DNA of 64,000 nucleotides from Algibacter luteus (GTDB lineage Bacteria > Bacteroidota > Bacteroidia > Flavobacteriales > Flavobacteriaceae): assembly GCF_900141715.1 (NCBI RefSeq), contig NZ_FQYK01000009.1, forward strand, positions 1 through 64,000. The letters run 5' to 3'. Position numbers and translations under genes: made by a program. A model generated the notes under the pieces. It searched no databases, had not been told where the DNA came from, and worked only from the letters and a program-made list of their open reading frames with translations. This document shows positions 29,369 through 38,996 of the stretch, piece after piece (the stretch's first letter is position 1; each line of letters opens with the position of its first letter).

Positions 29369-30261
29369 AAGTATAAAAAAATTAATTTTGTTTGTAAACA
29401 AAAGCACAAAAAATCCAAATTAATTATGGAATTGGGAGTGAGAATGATAATTATCCAATGACGAGTTATTCCATTATTAAAATAATTAAGTTTATAAAAT
29501 TCAAGTAAAGGAGTTATAGAATAATTTGTAAATATTGGAATTGGTGACATTACTATTTAAGAATATATCTAAATATTTGGATTTTTGATCGCTATAACCA
29601 ATAAACTTGTTAAAGATATAAGCAGGTTGCACATCAAGTTTCAAGTTTCATAAAAAATAAACATTAATTTTTCTTTTACATAAAACTTGTTGCACTTTTT
29701 AAAATGCATATATTCATAATTAAAAATAGACTGACCTGAATATTTACACCTAAAATTCTTACATGCTTGTTTTTTTATTATAATTAGATAATGAATTAAA
29801 ATGCGATGCATGCTAAAGTTTCTTAATTGAGTTAATTTATAAGTAGTTCTTATCGATAATCTAGTGTTTTTATCTGATATAGAATAGTAAAAATGTAGTT
29901 AACCGATTTTAAATACTCTTTTAGCGAAATAACTCAGTTCTACTCTTGTGGCATTAAAACAATTATTAAATTTACAGCGTAAAGCAAAATTGAATTGATT
30001 AATAGCAGATTGATTTGTTTGTATTAAAAGTATAGTAAAAATATTTAAAACTCTCCAAATGAAATAGTGCCCAAGGGTAAGATTGAATTAATATTTTTAT
30101 AAAGTTTAATGTAAATCAATTGAGTTATTAAAATAAAGAATTGATTTTGTTTCAAATGCAAGGGGGATTATCCAGATAATTTTTTTCACATTGAAGCATG
30201 AAACATAGGCTATGTTTAATTTCATTTGCCATAAATTTAAAGAGCAGGATTGCTAATCTAA
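29369..30261. other. Long AT-rich leader/intergenic region before the capsule export operon
   Basis: Nearly 900 bases with no recognisable gene; a 75-codon minus-strand frame here shows only low-complexity hydrophobic text. Imperfect repeats built on CTTGTT, GTTGCAC and CAAGTTT cluster at about 29604-29700. Near the end are two hairpins: GGGGATTAT, a short loop, then ATAAT and seven T (30162-30186), and AAACATA/TATGTTT with a 3-base loop (30201-30217). The region likely holds the promoter and a structured 5' leader of the rightward operon. Confidence 0.4.
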
Positions 30262-31392
30262 ATGTTGACTAAAACTAAAATATACTTATCATCTCCGCAC
30301 CTGGGAGGCTCTGAACAAAAATTTGTTGATGAAGCTTTCGCTACTAATTGGATTGCTCCATTAGGACCTAATGTTGATGGATTTGAAAATGATTTAAAGA
30401 ATTACTTAGGAGAGAATAATTATGTTGCTGCCTTAAGCTCTGGTACCGCATCTATTCATTTAGCATTACAATTATTGGGAGTGACACATGGAGATGAAGT
30501 GTTGTGCCAAAGTTTTACTTTTTCAGCATCTGCTAATCCAATCGTATATCAAGGTGCAACGCCAATTTTTATCGATAGTGAATCAGAAACATGGAATATG
30601 TCACCTGAATTGTTAGAAATAGCAATTAAAGATCGAATAGAAAAATATAAAAAGCCTAAAGCTATTATAGCCGTTCATTTGTATGGAATGCCATATAAAG
30701 CAAATGAAATTAATGCTATAGCAAGAAAATATGATATTCCGATAGTAGAAGATAGTGCAGAGGCATTGGGGAGTACTTATTACAATAGAAAATGCGGAAC
30801 ACTTTCTGATATTGGTATTTTATCATTTAATGGAAACAAAATCATAACAACCTCTGGAGGAGGTGCTCTTATTGTAAAGAGCAAAGAAGATAAAGATAAG
30901 GCTGTCTTTCTTTCAACACAAGCAAGAGATAATGCACCACATTACGAACATTCTTCTATTGGATTTAATTATAGAATGAGTAATGTTTTAGCAGGTATAG
31001 GGAGAGGACAGATGGAAGTTATCGATGAAAGAGTTCTTGCTAGAAGAAAGAATTTTGAATTTTATAAAAAGCATTTATCGCATTTTAAAGAAATAAAGTT
31101 TTTAGATGAACCTGAAAATTTTTATTCAAATAGATGGATAACATGTATAGAAACCGAATCCTTTGAACTTAGAGAAAAAATAAGATTAGAATTTTTAAAA
31201 GACGATATAGAATCGAGACCACTATGGAAGCCAATGCATATGCAACCAATTTTTAAAGATTATTTGCATTTTACAAATGGCACCTCAGAGCATCTATTTG
31301 AAAAAGGACTTTGTTTGCCTAGTGGATCTAATTTAAGTCATGACGACTTACAGCGTATTCTTGATAATATTACTAAAACCCTCAAAACATGA
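30262..31392 (+). CDS. PLP-dependent sugar aminotransferase, PglE-like (DegT/DnrJ/EryC1/StrS)
   Basis: 376 residues. It starts IYLSSPHLGGSEQKFVDEAF and has NWIAPLGPNVDGFE, both typical of PglE-type UDP-4-amino-sugar synthases. ALSSGTASIHLAL binds the cofactor phosphate, VEDSAEALG supplies the Asp (D164) and SFNGNKIITTSGGG the PLP lysine (K193). It should aminate a UDP-4-keto-6-deoxy-HexNAc with glutamate as donor. The next gene, overlapping by 4 bases, encodes the dehydratase that makes such a keto sugar, so the pair probably makes a UDP-4-amino-4,6-dideoxy-HexNAc, as in bacillosamine synthesis. Confidence 0.87.
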   Translation: MLTKTKIYLSSPHLGGSEQKFVDEAFATNWIAPLGPNVDGFENDLKNYLGENNYVAALSSGTASIHLALQLLGVTHGDEVLCQSFTFSASANPIVYQGATPIFIDSESETWNMSPELLEIAIKDRIEKYKKPKAIIAVHLYGMPYKANEINAIARKYDIPIVEDSAEALGSTYYNRKCGTLSDIGILSFNGNKIITTSGGGALIVKSKEDKDKAVFLSTQARDNAPHYEHSSIGFNYRMSNVLAGIGRGQMEVIDERVLARRKNFEFYKKHLSHFKEIKFLDEPENFYSNRWITCIETESFELREKIRLEFLKDDIESRPLWKPMHMQPIFKDYLHFTNGTSEHLFEKGLCLPSGSNLSHDDLQRILDNITKTLKT

Positions 31393-33350
31393 TAAACAAT
31401 TACTTTGCCTATTACTCACAAAAGTATGCTTCAAAATGGCTAGTTTTTGGGATAGATTTATGTCTATTATTAGTTACATTTTTCTTAGCATATTTTATAA
31501 GATTTAATTTTACTTTAGATTTTGATTTAAAGCAATTTTTCTTTGAAATACCTTTTGTATTGGTTGTATCAGCTGTAAGTTTTTTAGTTGTAGGATCTTT
31601 CAAAAGTGTGATTAGACATACTGGATTTACAGATGTTGTTAACGTATTTAAGGCAATTGTATTAATGGCTTTCGCTTGTATTACAATTGTGTCAATTAAT
31701 CGTTTTACTAACATTGTGCCTGGTTTTACAATTCCACTATCTATTATAGTTATGCACGCTTTACTAAGTTTTGTTGCACTAAGCGCTAGTAGACTGTTGT
31801 TTAAAATGACTTATAAATATTTAAAATCTAAATTATTATTAACTAGGAGAGTCCTGATATATGGAACTGGCGATTCTGCAATAGTAACATATAACGCTTT
31901 GTTAAATAATGCCAAAACTAGCTTTGATATACTTGCTTTTGTTGATAATGATAATAAGAAGAACGGAAAAGTAATCAATGGTGTTAGAATAGTTTCTTGC
32001 TCTAATTTAGATTTAAACTATGTTGAAACTAATGACGTTGATGAAATTATTGTTGCCGATCATAATACAGACTCTGGAATGTTGATGAAACTTCTTGATG
32101 CACTTTCTGATTCTGAAGTTAAAATAACCAAAGTTCCTCCAATTGAGCAATGGATAAATGGAGAATTAAGCGCCAAACAAATAAAGCAAGTTCAAATTGA
32201 AGATTTATTAGGTAGACCACCAATAGAAATAGATAATCCTAATTTACTTAATGAATTTAGAGGAGAAACAGTACTTGTAACAGGAGCAGCGGGTTCTATA
32301 GGTAGCGAGTTAGTTAAACAATTATCAAATTTTGATGTTAAACATTTGATTTTAGTGGACCAAGCTGAATCTGCACTTTATGATGTCCAGCAGGATTTAA
32401 AGCGTGACGGGAAGCATAATTATACCGCAATTGTTGCAGATATTAGAGATGGTTTAAGAATTGATTCAATTTTTCAAACACATAAGCCAACAATGGTGTT
32501 TCATGCAGCTGCTTATAAACATGTTCCTTTAATGGAAAAAGCACCTTATGAAGCCATAAAAATAAATGTGAATGGCACAAAATTGTTAGCAGACACAGCG
32601 TCAAGATATAATGTAAAGAAATTTGTCTTTGTATCTACAGATAAAGCTGTTAATCCAACAAGTGTAATGGGAGCTACCAAGCGTATAGCCGAAATGTATA
32701 TTACGTGTCTCCAAAAAGAAAGTAAAACTAAATTCATTACAACACGTTTTGGAAACGTTTTAGGTTCTAATGGTTCTGTAATTCCATTATTTAAAAAACA
32801 AATTGAAGCTGGTAGTTCATTAACGTTAACTCACAAAGATATTACTCGATATTTCATGACTATTCCTGAAGCCTCACAACTGGTACTTGAGGCAGGAACT
32901 ATGGGTAAAGGTGGAGAAATCTTTATTTTTGATATGGGTGAGTCGGTTAAAATCTTTGATTTAGCCAAAAACATGATAAGGCTCTCTGGGTTAAGATATC
33001 CAGAAGATATAGATATTAATGTTACAGGTTTAAGACCAGGTGAGAAATTATATGAAGAGTTGCTAGCTAATGGGGAAAATACATTATCTACTTATCATAA
33101 AAAGATTTTAATTAGTAAAACTAGAGAGTTAGATTATGCGAAAGTAAAATCTGAAATAGAGGAACTTTGTATTACCAATCGTTTTCAAAATAATAATATT
33201 GTAATGAAAATGAAAAGCTTAATACCTGAGTATAAATCTAATAATTCTGAGTACGAAAAGTTCGATACAAGAGTTGAAATCTACAAGAAAGCTAAAGGAA
33301 TTTTAGAAAATAATTCTAAAGATTCTAAAGTTTTCAAGTCTGTTCAATAA
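31389..33350 (+). CDS. Membrane UDP-HexNAc 4,6-dehydratase, PglF/CapD-like
   Basis: 653 residues. Four membrane helices lie in the first 145 residues, then a CoA-binding-like Rossmann domain (VLIYGTGDSAIV), then the SDR catalytic domain with GAAGSIGSELV (about 298-308), HAAAYKHVPLME and STDKAVNPTSVMGATKR (about 416-432), in which Met replaces the usual Tyr as in the FlaA1/PglF family. It converts UDP-GlcNAc to the 4-keto-6-deoxy sugar at the inner face of the inner membrane. Its start overlaps the aminotransferase stop by 4 bases. A shorter paralogue without the membrane part lies at 38997. Confidence 0.9.
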   Translation: MINNYFAYYSQKYASKWLVFGIDLCLLLVTFFLAYFIRFNFTLDFDLKQFFFEIPFVLVVSAVSFLVVGSFKSVIRHTGFTDVVNVFKAIVLMAFACITIVSINRFTNIVPGFTIPLSIIVMHALLSFVALSASRLLFKMTYKYLKSKLLLTRRVLIYGTGDSAIVTYNALLNNAKTSFDILAFVDNDNKKNGKVINGVRIVSCSNLDLNYVETNDVDEIIVADHNTDSGMLMKLLDALSDSEVKITKVPPIEQWINGELSAKQIKQVQIEDLLGRPPIEIDNPNLLNEFRGETVLVTGAAGSIGSELVKQLSNFDVKHLILVDQAESALYDVQQDLKRDGKHNYTAIVADIRDGLRIDSIFQTHKPTMVFHAAAYKHVPLMEKAPYEAIKINVNGTKLLADTASRYNVKKFVFVSTDKAVNPTSVMGATKRIAEMYITCLQKESKTKFITTRFGNVLGSNGSVIPLFKKQIEAGSSLTLTHKDITRYFMTIPEASQLVLEAGTMGKGGEIFIFDMGESVKIFDLAKNMIRLSGLRYPEDIDINVTGLRPGEKLYEELLANGENTLSTYHKKILISKTRELDYAKVKSEIEELCITNRFQNNNIVMKMKSLIPEYKSNNSEYEKFDTRVEIYKKAKGILENNSKDSKVFKSVQ

Positions 33351-33394
33351 TCTTTGATTAAAATCTTGTATTTTACTTCCCAAATCCATAACAA

Positions 33395-34171
33395 ATGATT
33401 CTAAGTTTTATTAAAAAGAAATTTGTATTAAGCTATGTATTCATCTTAATTTCATTATTTTCTTGTGTTTCAAAGAAAAAAGTAGTTTATTTTCAAAATG
33501 CAAAAGACTTTGAAACTATAGTTGATACTGACACATTTACTCCAAAATTCAAAGTGAATGATATAGTTAGTATTTATGTGTCAACTTATGATTTAGAAGC
33601 TGTTAAACCATTTAACTTATTTATTGATGGAGGTGGCAATTCTGCCCTGCCACAATTAATTGATTATTTAGTTGATATTGAAGGAAATATTGACTATCCT
33701 GTTTTAGGAAAGGTTAAATTATTAGGTTTAACTGTTCAAGAAGCTCAAGAATTGTTTAAAGAAAAGCTTGCCTTATACCTAAAAGATCCAATAATAAATA
33801 TTAGGATATTAAATTTTAGAGTTTCAATTCTAGGTGAAGTTCGTGCGCCCGGTAGATATGAAGTTTCGGGGGAAAGAATAACCATACTAGAGGCGATAGC
33901 TTTAGCCGGAGATTTAAACATAAAAGCCCAAAGAGAGAATGTTTTGGTAATTCGCGACTTTAATGGTACGAAAACATACACAAGGGTAGATCTCACTAAT
34001 AAAGAATTATTTAACTCTCCCGTATATTATTTAACTCAAAATGACGTTGTTTATATTGAACCTAATAATTCTGCTGTGAGTAGTGCCTCAGGAGATGCAC
34101 GAATAGGAACAATAATAAGCATATCTTCTTTTTTAATTACTACTGCTTTAATATTTGTGACAAGAAATTAA
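33395..34171 (+). CDS. Polysaccharide export lipoprotein, Wza-like
   Basis: 258 residues. The lipoprotein signal ends ISLFSC (Cys24). A polysaccharide-export (Poly_export) domain follows, with FKVNDIVSIYVST, DIEGNIDYPVLGKVKLLGLTV and LKDPIINIRILNFRVSILGEV, then an SLBB-like segment with APGRYEVSGERITILEAIALAG. A C-terminal hydrophobic helix (about 235-255) could be the outer-membrane segment. It should form the outer-membrane channel for the capsule or exopolysaccharide, docked to the Wzc-like protein encoded 46 bases downstream. Confidence 0.9.
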   Translation: MILSFIKKKFVLSYVFILISLFSCVSKKKVVYFQNAKDFETIVDTDTFTPKFKVNDIVSIYVSTYDLEAVKPFNLFIDGGGNSALPQLIDYLVDIEGNIDYPVLGKVKLLGLTVQEAQELFKEKLALYLKDPIINIRILNFRVSILGEVRAPGRYEVSGERITILEAIALAGDLNIKAQRENVLVIRDFNGTKTYTRVDLTNKELFNSPVYYLTQNDVVYIEPNNSAVSSASGDARIGTIISISSFLITTALIFVTRN

Positions 34172-34217
34172 ATTTCTATACATACAATGAGTAAGTTCTT
34201 ACCTAAATATTAAATTA

Positions 34218-36587
34218 ATGAATAATAATATAGATTATAAAAAAGTTATAATAAGATATTTAAAAGAATGGAACTGGTTTGTTTTAAGTCTTATTATTTT
34301 TATCGGACTGGCTTTTTTTAAATTAAGATATACAGCACCTGAGTATAATGCAAATGCAAAAATAATGCTTGTGGATGATGGAGGTATGTCTAACCCAGCT
34401 GAAGAATTACTTAAAGATTTAGGCAAAATTTCTAGTTCCGATAGTAAAAAAGTTGAGGATGAAATTGAAGTATTGAAGTCTAGAATGTTGATGAAAGAAG
34501 TTGTTAAACGATTAGATTTAAACAAAAAGATTTTTGCTAAAGGTCGATTTCATAATACAGAGTATTTTCCTCTTAAAATAGCGCCTATTAAAATTGATTT
34601 TCTGGCATCTGATACTTTAATTTATGAGTCGAGGTTGAGTTTCAGTGTGAATATTACTTCAGAAACAACATTCAATTTCATTCGTATTATTGGACAGGAA
34701 GAAGGGGTTCCAACCAAGGCATATTTTGGAAAAAATGTTGAGACCCCAATAGGGGGTGTTTTAATAACTCCAAATACTAACAATTTATCGAATTACATTG
34801 GTCAAACTATTTATGTTCAAATTAGACCTATTGATAAAGTGGCTGAAAGTTATAGAAATGCAGTTAAAATTAAACAAGCAGGTGAATTTTCTAAGGTATT
34901 AAATTTATCCTTGAATGATCATGTTGTTGAGAAAGCAAAAAGCGTATTAAATACCCTAGTTGAGGAATATAACAGGGCATCGATAGAAGAAAAAAGTGCT
35001 AAATCTAATAGTACAGCTGAATTTATCAACAAAAGAATAGATTATATAGCATCAGATTTAGGTAAGGTTGATGACGAGATAGAGCAATTTAAAACAGGAA
35101 ACAAGCTAACTGATATTACATCAGAAGCTAATTTGTATTTACAAACTAATGCACAAACTGAACAAGAATTAGCCGTTACTCGTACGGAGTATAACAAAAT
35201 AAATTTCATGAAGAACCAACTTAATGATGATGGTTTTGAAAGGATACCTGCTAATATTGGTTTGTCAAATGGTTCTGTTAATTCAATTGCAAATAAATAC
35301 AATGAACTATTAGAAAATCGAAATAGACTTTTAAAAAGTTCAAATGAAAAAAATCCAATTATTGTAAATTTAGATCAACAATTACTTGCTTTAAAAAGCA
35401 GTCTTCGTGAGGGATTGGAAAATTCAGCAGAAGCAATAGGTCTTCAAATTAGAAGTCTGGAAAATCAAGCTTCTAAACTTAATTCTAAAATATATGCTGT
35501 CCCTGGACAAGTTAGAAAATCTAGAGATATTCAACGAGAACAGGGCATAAAAGAATCATTATATCTATATCTTTTGCAAAAAAGAGAGGAGGCTACTATT
35601 TCTTTAATCTCAACATCTCCGAATGCAAAATTAGTTGATTCCGCAAGTTCAAATAATTTACCAGTATCACCAAATAGAACTATAACTTACTTTACTTATA
35701 TAATTTTTGGTCTTTGCATACCTTTTACTTTTTTCTACATTAAAGATTTATTAGACACCAAAATTCATAATAAAGAAGATTTAGAAAAAATCATTAGAGG
35801 TATTACAGTTTTAGGAGAAGTTCCAAGAATTTCTAGTAATAAAAAACTTTTAATTGAGCGTAATGATAGATCGATTTTATCAGAATCTTTCAGAATAATA
35901 AGAACAAATTTTGAATACATTCGGCGTCATGATCAAAATGAAAATTATAAAAACGTAGTCTTCATTACATCAACTATCAACGGAGAGGGTAAATCTTTAT
36001 TCAGTTTGAATATGGCCCTTACAATTGCCAATACAGGTAAAAAAGTATTGTTAGTTGGTGCTGATGTTAGAAATCCACAGATTTATTCATCTTTTAAAAA
36101 CAAAAAAGATAAAAATTATGACAGCTCGAAATTGGGATTAACGGAATACTTAGCAGATGAATCATTAAGTATTCAAGAAGCCATTAATGATTATAAAATT
36201 AATGATATAGGTATTGATATATTACTTTCTGGAAAAATCCCACCTAACCCAGCTGAATTATTGATGAGTGATAAAGTTAAAGATTTGTTTGATAAAGTAT
36301 CAAAGGATTATGATTATGTAATTGTTGATACTGCGCCTTCGATGTTGGTTACCGATACCTTATTAATTAGTGAATATGCAGGATATACAATTTATTTAAC
36401 AAGAGCCGATCACACTGAAAAGAAAATATTAAATTTCGCTGAAGAATTGAATGCTAAAAATAAACTTAATAATATGATGCTTGTTGTAAATGATGTAGAG
36501 CAATCTAATTTCGGCTATGGAGCCAAATATGGTTATTACGGTACACCAGTAAAGAAAGGGTTATTTAGCAGATTTAGAAAAGCTTAA
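34218..36587 (+). CDS. Wzc-like chain-length regulator and tyrosine autokinase
   Basis: 789 residues. There is an N-terminal Wzz domain with a membrane helix near 16-33, a long coiled-coil periplasmic part (about 230-460), a second membrane helix (about 490-512), and a cytoplasmic BY-kinase domain. The kinase has Walker A STINGEGKSLF (about 584-594), the A' segment LLVGADVRNP and Walker B DYVIVDTAP. The C-terminal tail carries a Tyr cluster (FGYGAKYGYYG) for autophosphorylation. It controls polymerisation and export with the Wza-like lipoprotein just upstream. The operon ends here at a strong terminator. Confidence 0.92.
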   Translation: MNNNIDYKKVIIRYLKEWNWFVLSLIIFIGLAFFKLRYTAPEYNANAKIMLVDDGGMSNPAEELLKDLGKISSSDSKKVEDEIEVLKSRMLMKEVVKRLDLNKKIFAKGRFHNTEYFPLKIAPIKIDFLASDTLIYESRLSFSVNITSETTFNFIRIIGQEEGVPTKAYFGKNVETPIGGVLITPNTNNLSNYIGQTIYVQIRPIDKVAESYRNAVKIKQAGEFSKVLNLSLNDHVVEKAKSVLNTLVEEYNRASIEEKSAKSNSTAEFINKRIDYIASDLGKVDDEIEQFKTGNKLTDITSEANLYLQTNAQTEQELAVTRTEYNKINFMKNQLNDDGFERIPANIGLSNGSVNSIANKYNELLENRNRLLKSSNEKNPIIVNLDQQLLALKSSLREGLENSAEAIGLQIRSLENQASKLNSKIYAVPGQVRKSRDIQREQGIKESLYLYLLQKREEATISLISTSPNAKLVDSASSNNLPVSPNRTITYFTYIIFGLCIPFTFFYIKDLLDTKIHNKEDLEKIIRGITVLGEVPRISSNKKLLIERNDRSILSESFRIIRTNFEYIRRHDQNENYKNVVFITSTINGEGKSLFSLNMALTIANTGKKVLLVGADVRNPQIYSSFKNKKDKNYDSSKLGLTEYLADESLSIQEAINDYKINDIGIDILLSGKIPPNPAELLMSDKVKDLFDKVSKDYDYVIVDTAPSMLVTDTLLISEYAGYTIYLTRADHTEKKILNFAEELNAKNKLNNMMLVVNDVEQSNFGYGAKYGYYGTPVKKGLFSRFRKA

Positions 36588-36607
36588 AGCGAGTAAACTA
36601 AAAACAT

Positions 36608-36638
36608 AAAAAAAGCATCAATTATTGATGCTTTTTTT
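36608..36638. terminator. Bidirectional intrinsic terminator between wzc-like gene and aroB
   Basis: A stem of GCATCAA with TTGATGC, extended by seven A and seven T pairs, closes a 3-base loop (36622-36624). It stands between two convergent genes and can serve both. Confidence 0.92.
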
Positions 36639-36657
36639 ATTCATATCTATTTATAAA

Positions 36658-37725
36658 TTACGATGCGTAATATATAAATGATTCTATTATTAACTTATTA
36701 TCAACTAAGCAGTCAATTTTTGGTTTTCCAATATCTTCTAGAAGCACGAAATTGATATTACCATGATTGTTTTTCTTGTCATATTTTAATAGCTCAATTA
36801 TAGCAGGATAATCACTTTCTTCAATTGTTACTTTATTATAATAGCTTAAAAACAATTGTTTTATTTTGTCTGTAGTTTTTTTCGAAAACCCAACCAATTC
36901 ACTAGAAATGTAACTAGCTAAAATCATTCCTACAATTATAGCTTCACCATGTAATAATGTCTTTTTGTTTGGATGACTTAAAAAATAAGATTCTATGGCA
37001 TGACCTAATGTGTGTCCGTAATTTAATGTTTTACGTAATCCATTTTCAAACGGATCTTCTTCTACCACATTCTTTTTTATCACAACAGATTCATGAATCA
37101 ATTCATCTAAATCATCTAAAGAAAGTTTTGATAAATCTTGAAATTTATTCCAATAATTCTCTCCTGTGATAAGTCCATGTTTTAGCATTTCTGCTAATCC
37201 AGATTTCATTTGATTTTGAGGTAAAGTATTTAGAAAATGCGTGTCTATTAATACCAAATCAGGATTACTTATAACACCAATTTGATTTTTTAAATGGCCT
37301 AAATCAACTCCTGTTTTTCCGCCAACTGATGCATCAACCATAGATAATAATGTAGTTGGTACATTAATATAGGCAATACCTCTTTTAAAAGTACAAGCAA
37401 CAAAACCACCTAAATCTGTAATAACACCACCACCAATATTAATCATCAAACTTTTTCTATCGGCATCTAATTCTGATAGGGTATTCCAAACTCCAACACA
37501 AGTGTCTATTGTTTTATTTATTTCGCCAGATTCAATTTCAATAATTTCAATTGTTAGTTTGGTTTCAAGCTTTTCTAATAAAATTGGTAAACAATATTGA
37601 TGCGTATTTTCATCAACAAGAATGAAAATCTTTGAAAAATTATTTTTTTCAATATGCTGATTTAAAGAAGTATAACAATTATTATTAAAATGAATAATAC
37701 TATTGTTAGCTTTAATGGAATCCAT
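36658..37725 (-). CDS. aroB: 3-dehydroquinate synthase
   Basis: 355 residues, the normal length. The NAD-binding and active-site segments are NIGGGVITDLGGFVACTFKRGI, NVPTTLLSMVDASVGGKTGVD, GLAEMLKHGLI and the zinc ligands in RKTLNYGHTLGHAIES and LLHGEAI. It makes 3-dehydroquinate from DAHP in the shikimate pathway, in the cytoplasm. It is a housekeeping gene that splits the capsule export operon from the initiating transferase region, and it faces a divergent proline dehydrogenase gene across 93 bases. Confidence 0.95.
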   Translation of the reverse strand: MDSIKANNSIIHFNNNCYTSLNQHIEKNNFSKIFILVDENTHQYCLPILLEKLETKLTIEIIEIESGEINKTIDTCVGVWNTLSELDADRKSLMINIGGGVITDLGGFVACTFKRGIAYINVPTTLLSMVDASVGGKTGVDLGHLKNQIGVISNPDLVLIDTHFLNTLPQNQMKSGLAEMLKHGLITGENYWNKFQDLSKLSLDDLDELIHESVVIKKNVVEEDPFENGLRKTLNYGHTLGHAIESYFLSHPNKKTLLHGEAIIVGMILASYISSELVGFSKKTTDKIKQLFLSYYNKVTIEESDYPAIIELLKYDKKNNHGNINFVLLEDIGKPKIDCLVDNKLIIESFIYYAS

Positions 37726-37794
37726 AAATGAATTATTTTTTTTAAGGCTGTGAAATTAAGGAGTTTTTAAATAAAATGATAACTTCGCTATAAT

Positions 37795-37802
37795 TATCTT
37801 TG
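37795..37802 (+). promoter_or_regulatory. Candidate -7 box for proline dehydrogenase
   Basis: TATCTTTG is an exact match to the Bacteroidota -7 consensus TAnnTTTG and lies 16 bases before the ATG, implying a very short 5' leader. No clear -33 element was seen. Confidence 0.4.
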
Positions 37803-37818
37803 AATAAATTTTTATCCA

Positions 37819-38994
37819 ATGACTACAGATTTAATTTTTGATAACACTGAAATAGCATTTTCATTAAAATCCGATTCTGAATTAGAACGTGCTTACTTCT
37901 TATTTAAAATGATTTCAATTGAGCCTTTAGTGCGTATAGGAACTGTCGCCACTAATTTCGCCATAAAAGCGCATTTACCCATTGAAGGGCTAATTAGATC
38001 TACCGTGTTCGATCATTTTTGTGGTGGTGTGAATGAAGAAGACTGCTTATCTGTGATTGATAAAATGTATGAAAAAGGTGTGAGTTCTGTTCTGGATTAT
38101 TCTGTTGAAGGAAAGGAAAATGAAAAGGAATTTGACTCTGCAAAAGATAAAATATTAAAAATTATTGACTTTGCTAAAGAAATTAACGCGATACCAATTG
38201 CTGTATTTAAGCCAACAGGATTTGGACGTTTATCGTTATATGAGAAGATAACAAAAGGGGATAATTTAACTGTTAAAGAACAGAGTGAATGGGAAAATGT
38301 TGTTAACAGATTTGATGCGGTTTGTAGAAAAGCTAAAGCCAATGACGTTGCAGTTTTGATTGATGCAGAAGAAAGCTGGATGCAAGGTGCCGCAGATAGT
38401 TTAGTTACGCAAATGATGGAGAAGTATAATACTGAGAAGCCAATAGTATACAATACTTTACAGATGTACCGACATGATAGATTAGATTTTTTAAAGGAAG
38501 AACATAAAAAAGCTAAAATTGGTAAATATTTTCTAGGGTATAAACTGGTAAGGGGCGCATATATGGAGAAGGAGAATGAAAGGGCTGAAGAAAAAGGTTA
38601 TAAATCGCCTATTTGTAAAAGTAAAGCTCTAACTGATGAAAATTTTAATGCTGGTCTTCGTTATATTTTGGATAATTTAGATTGCATGTCTGTTTTTGCA
38701 GGTACGCATAATGAAGACAGTTCGTATTTATTACTGAATCTCATGAAAGAAAAAGGTCTTCTTAATAACGACCCTAGAATTTGGTTTGGGCAATTATATG
38801 GCATGAGTGATCATATAAGTTTTAATTTAGCTAATAAAGGCTATAATGTGGCAAAATATATCCCATTTGGACCAGTAAAGGATGTTATGCCTTATTTAAT
38901 AAGACGTGCTGAAGAGAATACATCGGTGGCAGGACAAACTGGTAGGGAATTAGCATTGTTAACCAAAGAAAAAAAGAGAAGAAAAACACTGTAA
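37819..38994 (+). CDS. Proline dehydrogenase
   Basis: 391 residues of the monofunctional ProDH family (TIM barrel, FAD). Visible segments are FDHFCGGVNEED, AVFKPTGFGR, VLIDAEESWMQGAAD, KLVRGAYMEKE with the substrate/FAD-binding Arg, AGTHNEDSS, FGQLYGMSDH and the closing YIPFGPVKDVMPYLIRRAEEN with the paired arginines that bind proline carboxylate. It oxidises proline to pyrroline-5-carboxylate at the membrane. No pyrroline-5-carboxylate dehydrogenase gene is seen in the window. Its stop lies 2 bases from the stop of the convergent dehydratase gene. Confidence 0.93.
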   Translation: MTTDLIFDNTEIAFSLKSDSELERAYFLFKMISIEPLVRIGTVATNFAIKAHLPIEGLIRSTVFDHFCGGVNEEDCLSVIDKMYEKGVSSVLDYSVEGKENEKEFDSAKDKILKIIDFAKEINAIPIAVFKPTGFGRLSLYEKITKGDNLTVKEQSEWENVVNRFDAVCRKAKANDVAVLIDAEESWMQGAADSLVTQMMEKYNTEKPIVYNTLQMYRHDRLDFLKEEHKKAKIGKYFLGYKLVRGAYMEKENERAEEKGYKSPICKSKALTDENFNAGLRYILDNLDCMSVFAGTHNEDSSYLLLNLMKEKGLLNNDPRIWFGQLYGMSDHISFNLANKGYNVAKYIPFGPVKDVMPYLIRRAEENTSVAGQTGRELALLTKEKKRRKTL

Positions 38995-38996
38995 GG

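Noticed and set aside
29323-29550. 75-codon minus-strand ORF upstream of the decaying acetyltransferase
   Set aside because: Low-complexity hydrophobic text in an AT-rich region, overlapping the acetyltransferase start in another frame; no family features.
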